From NCBI GenBank assembly GCA_021803885.1, contig JAJZKY010000125.1, positions 1-10,032 on the forward strand: a DNA stretch of 10,032 nt, in the 5' to 3' direction. This DNA is from Planctomycetota bacterium (lineage in GTDB: Bacteria; Planctomycetota; Phycisphaerae; WQYP01; JAJZKY01). Both the position numbers and the translations under genes were made by a program. Of this stretch, positions 6,096 to 10,032 are shown one piece after another (position 1 is the first letter of the stretch; each line of letters starts with the position of its first letter). A model generated the notes under the pieces. The model was given only the letters and a program-made list of their open reading frames with translations, was not told where the DNA came from and ran no database searches.

Positions 6096-7445
6096 TCAGT
6101 TCACCGATCCCGCAGGATCAGTTGCGGGAAGAGTGATCTGTCCGGTACCACCGGACGCAAAATATATCTGGGGCTTCTTGGCAATATTCCAGCCGCCCTG
6201 GAAATCCCAATAAGCGTAATCGGCACAGGGGGTACCATTCCATTCCATGCGGTCACGGAAATTATTATACGTATCGTAGGACTTTGTTGCATAGGCCCCA
6301 TCATCCGGCCCATCGATCGCATAAACCTTTTCAGCTGAGTCTGGTTTAGTCGTATAGTAGTCTGTTTGTGGGCCATCAGATACCCATGTCGTGTTGAAGT
6401 CGCTGGGATTTGGAGCCCCGTTTGCAAAATCATGCGATATTCGATCCTGTTTCATCACGCAACCACCGGAAACTACGTTATGGACACCACTCGGAGTCAT
6501 TAGAGCTATCTGGCAATTATTGAAGGCAACGCCATTTTTTGCGGAATTATATTGAATACCTAGGGATTGGCCCCCATCCTGCCCCGGCGGGAATGCGGGC
6601 GATCCAGTTGGATCCGTACCCGAACTATCAATCGTAATCGTTGCCCAGATCACCCAAAGATTCAGTGTATGCTCAAGGCCCTTGCCACTAATCGTGGGCT
6701 TGATTTTGTACTCCTGTGATACCGCTGCGGAATAGGACTGCTCATCATCATGGCCGACAACTGCCGACCCACCCTGCCACTTCACCTGCTTCCAGACAGG
6801 ATCTGTGCCCGGAGAGGTTGTAACCTGCATAATGACAGAGGTATTGGCGACCTTGACGATTCCCCAATCCTGATCACCAGGATTAGGATAATCCTGTGTC
6901 ATGTTGGTCTTTGTGGCGCCGTTGGCTGTAGCCACAGTAATAGCAGTTACATCGACCACTGCGTGGTTTGTAGCGGCAGGTTTACTAGAAATTGGCCCCT
7001 CCGCTTGTGGCACACCGTTGATGGTCTGAGTGTAATTGGCCGTTGCCACCACATCCACCATATAAAATCCATCTTTAGTGAAGTTGCATTGTAATGTCGC
7101 ATCCTGATCTGACGGAGTTAGTGAAGCGTAGAAACCAAGCCCGCTTGCAGTTGCGGCATTACCAGTCCATATGACCGTCCAATTCACGTCATCAGAGCTG
7201 ACACTTACACTTGTGATATTCCAGTATTCTTGGGTCACGACCAGATTCTCCTCATTGCTTTGCGTGGCAAGGAGCTTGGAATGCAATTGTACCGAGTCTC
7301 CCTCCCCAGCGTTAATGAGTGGAGGATTCGTTGGATCCGCTGTAACCTGCAATGTCGCGCCTGAAGTCACCACGGCACCGAGTAACAGGCCGGGGATCAA
7401 TGCCAGCGGGATAGTGAACCTTTGAAAACATTTCTGAATTCTCAT
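6096..7445 (-). CDS. Exported beta-rich protein of unknown function, 449 aa
   Basis: The protein opens MRIQKCFQRFTIPLALIPG followed by LLLGAVVTSGA, a basic N-region and hydrophobic core, with likely Sec cleavage near residue 30. The mature part is rich in Thr, Asn, Gly and Asp and looks like an all-beta sandwich. Residues about 31-135 (TLQVTADPTNPP, then EYWNITSVSVSS, then GFYMVDVVATANY) match the layout of the N-terminal domain of the 518-residue protein at 2549-4105 (GPVTVTA, then YDWSVSVEYKALQ, then GYWQVSASCGV). The C-terminal part has VYAIDGPDDGAYATKSYDTY followed by FRDRMEWNG and ends at GSVN. There is no transmembrane tail, PEP-CTERM motif or LPXTG, so it is probably released or held by a partner. 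It starts 13 bp after the propeller gene with its own strong ribosome binding site, so the two are probably co-transcribed. I do not recognise the family; the relation to the 518-residue protein is inferred from motif order and genome position. Confidence 0.85.
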   Translation of the reverse strand: MRIQKCFQRFTIPLALIPGLLLGAVVTSGATLQVTADPTNPPLINAGEGDSVQLHSKLLATQSNEENLVVTQEYWNITSVSVSSDDVNWTVIWTGNAATASGLGFYASLTPSDQDATLQCNFTKDGFYMVDVVATANYTQTINGVPQAEGPISSKPAATNHAVVDVTAITVATANGATKTNMTQDYPNPGDQDWGIVKVANTSVIMQVTTSPGTDPVWKQVKWQGGSAVVGHDDEQSYSAAVSQEYKIKPTISGKGLEHTLNLWVIWATITIDSSGTDPTGSPAFPPGQDGGQSLGIQYNSAKNGVAFNNCQIALMTPSGVHNVVSGGCVMKQDRISHDFANGAPNPSDFNTTWVSDGPQTDYYTTKPDSAEKVYAIDGPDDGAYATKSYDTYNNFRDRMEWNGTPCADYAYWDFQGGWNIAKKPQIYFASGGTGQITLPATDPAGSVN

Positions 7446-7450
7446 GAATT

Positions 7451-7457
7451 TCTCCTT
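7451..7457 (-). promoter_or_regulatory. Ribosome binding site fixing the start at 7445
   Basis: The minus strand reads AAGGAGA five bases before the ATG at 7445. This strong Shine-Dalgarno site, with a typical signal peptide directly after the ATG, shows that the longer open frame reaching 7631 is not the real gene. Those extra 62 codons would lie almost entirely inside the end of the propeller gene. Confidence 0.85.
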
Positions 7458-7458
7458 A

Positions 7459-10032
7459 TTAGGGGTTCGCCCATCTTCCACGATAAACATATGTTTTGAT
7501 GCCCTTTTTAATCGCAGCCTGCTCTGCGGCAATCGCCGCAGAGCTGCGTTCCTGCCTCCGCCGGAAACTCGCAAAACCCATATGGATAGCCCGGCTGAAA
7601 CGACTACGGTCTGCGGGCGTCCATATTTCAAGATACCAACGCCAACGGCGCAATAGATTACCGGGAGCTCCGGATGCAGATGCTGTCCTATAAGCTAATA
7701 TTTCAGCATCACGTGATATTTCAGGATAAAAAAGATGTTGGCGAGCCGTAGTCCAAAGAGATACTGCTGCAGATAAGTTGTGATTAGCATTTAATGGAAT
7801 CAAAGCATTCGGTGCAGCATACTTAACATTTCCCATCCCAGGTGGCGGTTCCTGGTTGTGCCCCAGAGGCTTACCACGCAGGCGGTCAATGAAGAAACCT
7901 GGAACGCAGGTATTCAGGCTGAAATTCCGATTAACATAGAATAGATAGACACCGGGGCCGCGTATAATAAATCGCTGATATACTCCATTGCAGAATGATG
8001 CAACCCTTGCTATTGTGACTGGATGAAATCGGCCTAGCGCATTTGAACCACTCGGTAATAAGCCTGCTCTAATCAGATAGTCCCGATCACGATTGCTTCC
8101 GAAATGGCCATCCTTATTGAAGAAGTAAATGGATACGCGATAAACCGCTTTTTCCGGCGGAAGCTTCACGACAATCGGCATTCCAAGACTGCTCCACGTG
8201 TACGGATATGTCTCCCCATGGTCATCCCATTCAGCCTCAGTTCGAGCGCCGATCCACGGATCGTATAAGGAACGTGGATTCGTGGTCGTAAGCCATTCAA
8301 TCCAGCGACGTACCCCATCACCGCGCCGTGCATGAAGACCGAGAAGTGGCTGGACAACAAAAGCATGCCCCCATGTGACCCCATCATCTGTCCATCCACC
8401 AGCAGCGCATAGAATGGCATTCTGCCGGCCATAACGTCCCACCCAGTCGCCCTGCGTGACCCAATCTGTACCCGAATAGACAACACGAATTGCTGACCTT
8501 GGAAGACGCCTTATTTTGCCTACAATGCGGTCAAGTTGCACACGCGTTGGCGGCACCGCAGGTAAAGGTAACATCGAAATATATCGATGTGTTTTATTCT
8601 TGACAATGAAGTGATGCCTACTTTTCGAAATCGGCTTATCGAATATCTTCGGAAACGCCGACACGGCGAAGCCGTTGCGGCCGATCAGCATGAGCTGTCG
8701 CGGACGAAATGCAGCTTGGCGGGTGGGGACACCCGCGCCCCCATTATGCCCCCTCGCAACCCCGATATTCACCGGGCACAATTCACTGATATATTGATCC
8801 GTGTTCTTTAACTTGGGATCATCTTCGCTCTTGTAACTTTGGCCATTTTGGGGATTCACCACTTCATAACCATTCCGCCAAGTGCCCAGCCAGATATTCC
8901 CGGCGGCATCTTGCGCCACGCTTGTAATATGATCCCCCGGCAACAACTTATTAAGCACGGTCTGTGACGGCGGATAAAACCCCGCCGGTGGATGCCATAA
9001 TCCTTGCACTTTGGCGGCGTAATCCGCACCGCGTTCATAACGGAATGTCCTGCCATCATCCAAACTTACCGCCAGCCCCAGATCGGTGCCGACATAAATG
9101 TGATTATTCCCCGTCACCATGACCGAATCAATTAAATTGCTCGGCAAGCCGAAACTTCGCGATGTGCTGGGTAAACGCCAAGGCCCGGTGATAAATCGCA
9201 ATTGATATTGAACGGTATGAACCGCGAATGGATTGTTAATGTTGGAACTGTAATATTTCGCCGCCTTCGGCGTCGCGACGACCATCCCATTACACTGGGT
9301 TCCGATGAAAGCCGTTCCTTTGGAATCAAATCCAATGGCATCCGGATTCGCCGGCAATCCATTTATGCCGGTAATGTAATGCCACGTATGCGCCGGATAA
9401 CGCGGAAGACTATTGATGCGGGTGAGGACACCCGCGCCCCCAGTTTTTTCGCCACCGCACTGATAAATACTGATTCCATTTTCCGTCGCCATCCAAACCT
9501 GATTGGCATACCGGTCATACGCAATTGCATAAACGTGACATCCGATCGGCCCAGTGAGGATGCCGTAATGTGCCCACTTTTTCCCGTTGTACACGCATAC
9601 GCCATGGCGATTGGTCCCGGCCCAAAGGCGGCCCTTACCATCCACGCATAATGCGGTGATGGAATTGCTTATCAACCCCGGTGAATCCGATGTGTTAGAT
9701 GCCGCCCATGCTGCGTGGATGCGGAGGTGATCGGAAACGCGATTACCGGCCGCGGCTTTTTGAGTGGAGCGTGGCAACCGAATTCTCATTGTACCGTGGT
9801 AAATGCCGGTATCTTCGCCAGCCACCCATACGCCGCCATGGCCATCGGGGATCATGGCGGTGATGAATTTCGCTGGGCAATTCAGGGGGATTTCGGCGGA
9901 TTTGATGGCAGGCTTGGTGGATTTATTCGGTTGAGCGACTACCGCTGCCGCTCCCGCCGGCGAGCATGGCGGCAAAGCGGAGATGCCGACGAGTAATGCC
10001 ACCATAAGCAAAAACAGCGGCTTACCGAGGTT
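7459..10032 (-). CDS. Secreted beta-propeller protein with a C-terminal TQGDW/WDDHGETY domain (5' end outside window)
   Basis: Residue numbers count from a TTG at 10011. The frame stays open to the window edge and reads N-L-G-K-P-L-F before that TTG, giving a lysine and then the hydrophobic run FLLMVALLVGISAL. The true start is therefore probably upstream of the window, and this is a Sec signal peptide. Residues about 55-450 carry seven Reg_prop-like blade cores: GGVWVAGEDTGIY (59), GRLWAGTNRHGVCVY (127), NQVWMATENGISIY (170), GTAFIGTQCNGMVV (232), NHIYVGTDLGLAVS (303), GNIWLGTWRNGYEV (371) and a degenerate LMLIGRNGFAV (440). A second domain (about 495-800) holds TQGDW (519), WDDHGETY (595), YFFNKDGHFG (629), GPGVY (685), SLNT (698) and RWRWYLEIWT (789). 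It matches most of the 427-residue protein at 4098-5381. No kinase or DNA-binding domain follows the propeller, so this is not a hybrid sensor kinase. It probably acts outside the cytoplasm, perhaps in binding. Two 25-bp palindromic repeats lie inside the frame. The next gene starts 13 bp downstream. Confidence 0.88.
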   Translation of the reverse strand, partial: NLGKPLFLLMVALLVGISALPPCSPAGAAAVVAQPNKSTKPAIKSAEIPLNCPAKFITAMIPDGHGGVWVAGEDTGIYHGTMRIRLPRSTQKAAAGNRVSDHLRIHAAWAASNTSDSPGLISNSITALCVDGKGRLWAGTNRHGVCVYNGKKWAHYGILTGPIGCHVYAIAYDRYANQVWMATENGISIYQCGGEKTGGAGVLTRINSLPRYPAHTWHYITGINGLPANPDAIGFDSKGTAFIGTQCNGMVVATPKAAKYYSSNINNPFAVHTVQYQLRFITGPWRLPSTSRSFGLPSNLIDSVMVTGNNHIYVGTDLGLAVSLDDGRTFRYERGADYAAKVQGLWHPPAGFYPPSQTVLNKLLPGDHITSVAQDAAGNIWLGTWRNGYEVVNPQNGQSYKSEDDPKLKNTDQYISELCPVNIGVARGHNGGAGVPTRQAAFRPRQLMLIGRNGFAVSAFPKIFDKPISKSRHHFIVKNKTHRYISMLPLPAVPPTRVQLDRIVGKIRRLPRSAIRVVYSGTDWVTQGDWVGRYGRQNAILCAAGGWTDDGVTWGHAFVVQPLLGLHARRGDGVRRWIEWLTTTNPRSLYDPWIGARTEAEWDDHGETYPYTWSSLGMPIVVKLPPEKAVYRVSIYFFNKDGHFGSNRDRDYLIRAGLLPSGSNALGRFHPVTIARVASFCNGVYQRFIIRGPGVYLFYVNRNFSLNTCVPGFFIDRLRGKPLGHNQEPPPGMGNVKYAAPNALIPLNANHNLSAAVSLWTTARQHLFYPEISRDAEILAYRTASASGAPGNLLRRWRWYLEIWTPADRSRFSRAIHMGFASFRRRQERSSAAIAAEQAAIKKGIKTYVYRGRWANP
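8719..8743 (-). repeat. In-frame 25-bp palindromic repeat, copy 2
   Basis: This copy has the same orientation and reading phase as the one at 9418-9442, with one base changed in the loop (GGGA instead of AGGA). It encodes GGAGVPTR (residues 424-431) just before the degenerate seventh blade. The base change turns Leu into Pro, and the rest of the octapeptide is unchanged. The flanking sequences of the two copies are not clearly alike, so the repeated unit appears to be only this short stretch. Confidence 0.8.
9418..9442 (-). repeat. In-frame 25-bp palindromic repeat, copy 1
   Basis: On the plus strand the repeat has arms GCGGGTG and CACCCGC around AGGA, followed by a GCCCCCA tail. It differs from the copy at 8719-8743 at one base. 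On the coding strand it reads GGAGVLTR (residues 191-198), between the third and fourth propeller blades. A hairpin-forming, nearly identical 25-mer occurring twice in one gene in the same phase suggests a dispersed palindromic element rather than ordinary propeller sequence, because the blades themselves are highly diverged. Confidence 0.8.

Noticed and set aside
2549..7445. PEP-CTERM or LPXTG sorting tails on the exported proteins
   Set aside because: The C-termini of the 449- and 518-aa proteins (GSVN; WSYVGP) have no hydrophobic segment, no PEP motif and no basic tail.
7446..7631. N-terminal extension of the 449-aa gene to 7631
   Set aside because: It overlaps the conserved end of the propeller gene; the ATG at 7445 has a strong ribosome binding site and is followed by a clean signal peptide.
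8166..8486. Minus-strand open frame of 106 codons within the propeller gene
   Set aside because: It is a different frame inside the conserved TQGDW/WDDHGETY domain, and the main frame is clearly the coding one.
8719..9442. CRISPR-like or tandem repeats
   Set aside because: There are only two 25-bp copies 699 bp apart inside one gene, with no regular spacers and no cas genes.

Overview
All convincing coding in this window lies on the minus strand, so the window is described from its right end to its left end. It looks like a fragment of an accessory cluster encoding large exported proteins of unknown function. Planctomycetota, perhaps Phycisphaerae-like, is my best guess for the source. That rests on the kind of proteins (secreted propeller and beta-sandwich proteins of unassigned family), an IS66-type mini-element and short GC-rich palindromes inside genes. 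No phylogenetic marker gene, tRNA or rRNA is present, so the guess is weak.

Layout in the direction of transcription. (1) Positions 10032-7459: a secreted, apparently seven-bladed Reg_prop-type beta-propeller fused to a C-terminal domain I do not recognise, with signatures TQGDW, WDDHGETY, YFFNKDGHFG, SLNT and RWRWYLEIWT. Its start lies beyond the window edge. (2) 7445-6096: a 449-residue exported beta-rich protein. (3) 6049-5447: a 200-residue exported protein with HEAT-like helices, ending in a strong stem-loop that spans its stop codon. (4) 5381-4098: a 427-residue protein consisting almost only of the C-terminal domain of (1). (5) 4105-2549: a 518-residue exported beta-sandwich protein whose start overlaps the end of (4). 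(6) 2504-681: a 607-residue protein in which two copies of one domain flank a central NTF2-like region. (7) 600-1: a broken close paralogue of (5), with a one-base frameshift and a 154-bp insertion.

The organisation repeats. A TQGDW/WDDHGETY-domain protein is followed at once by an exported beta-sandwich protein (13-bp gap in one case, 8-bp overlap in the other), and a further relative of the second partner lies decayed at the left edge. This suggests a duplicated two-gene module working outside the cytoplasm. Its biochemical role cannot be read from the sequence.

The window also shows mobile or repetitive DNA acting on these genes. A 154-bp element with 16-bp terminal inverted repeats starting GTAA/GTAG and an exact 8-bp target duplication sits in the pseudogene; both traits fit the IS66 family. 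Two near-identical 25-bp palindromic repeats lie in the propeller gene, both in frame and both encoding GGAGV(P/L)TR in inter-blade regions. Two TCCCGAT...ATCGGGA palindromes lie in the 427-residue gene and in the pseudogene. No stretch over 300 bases is without a gene or pseudogene.
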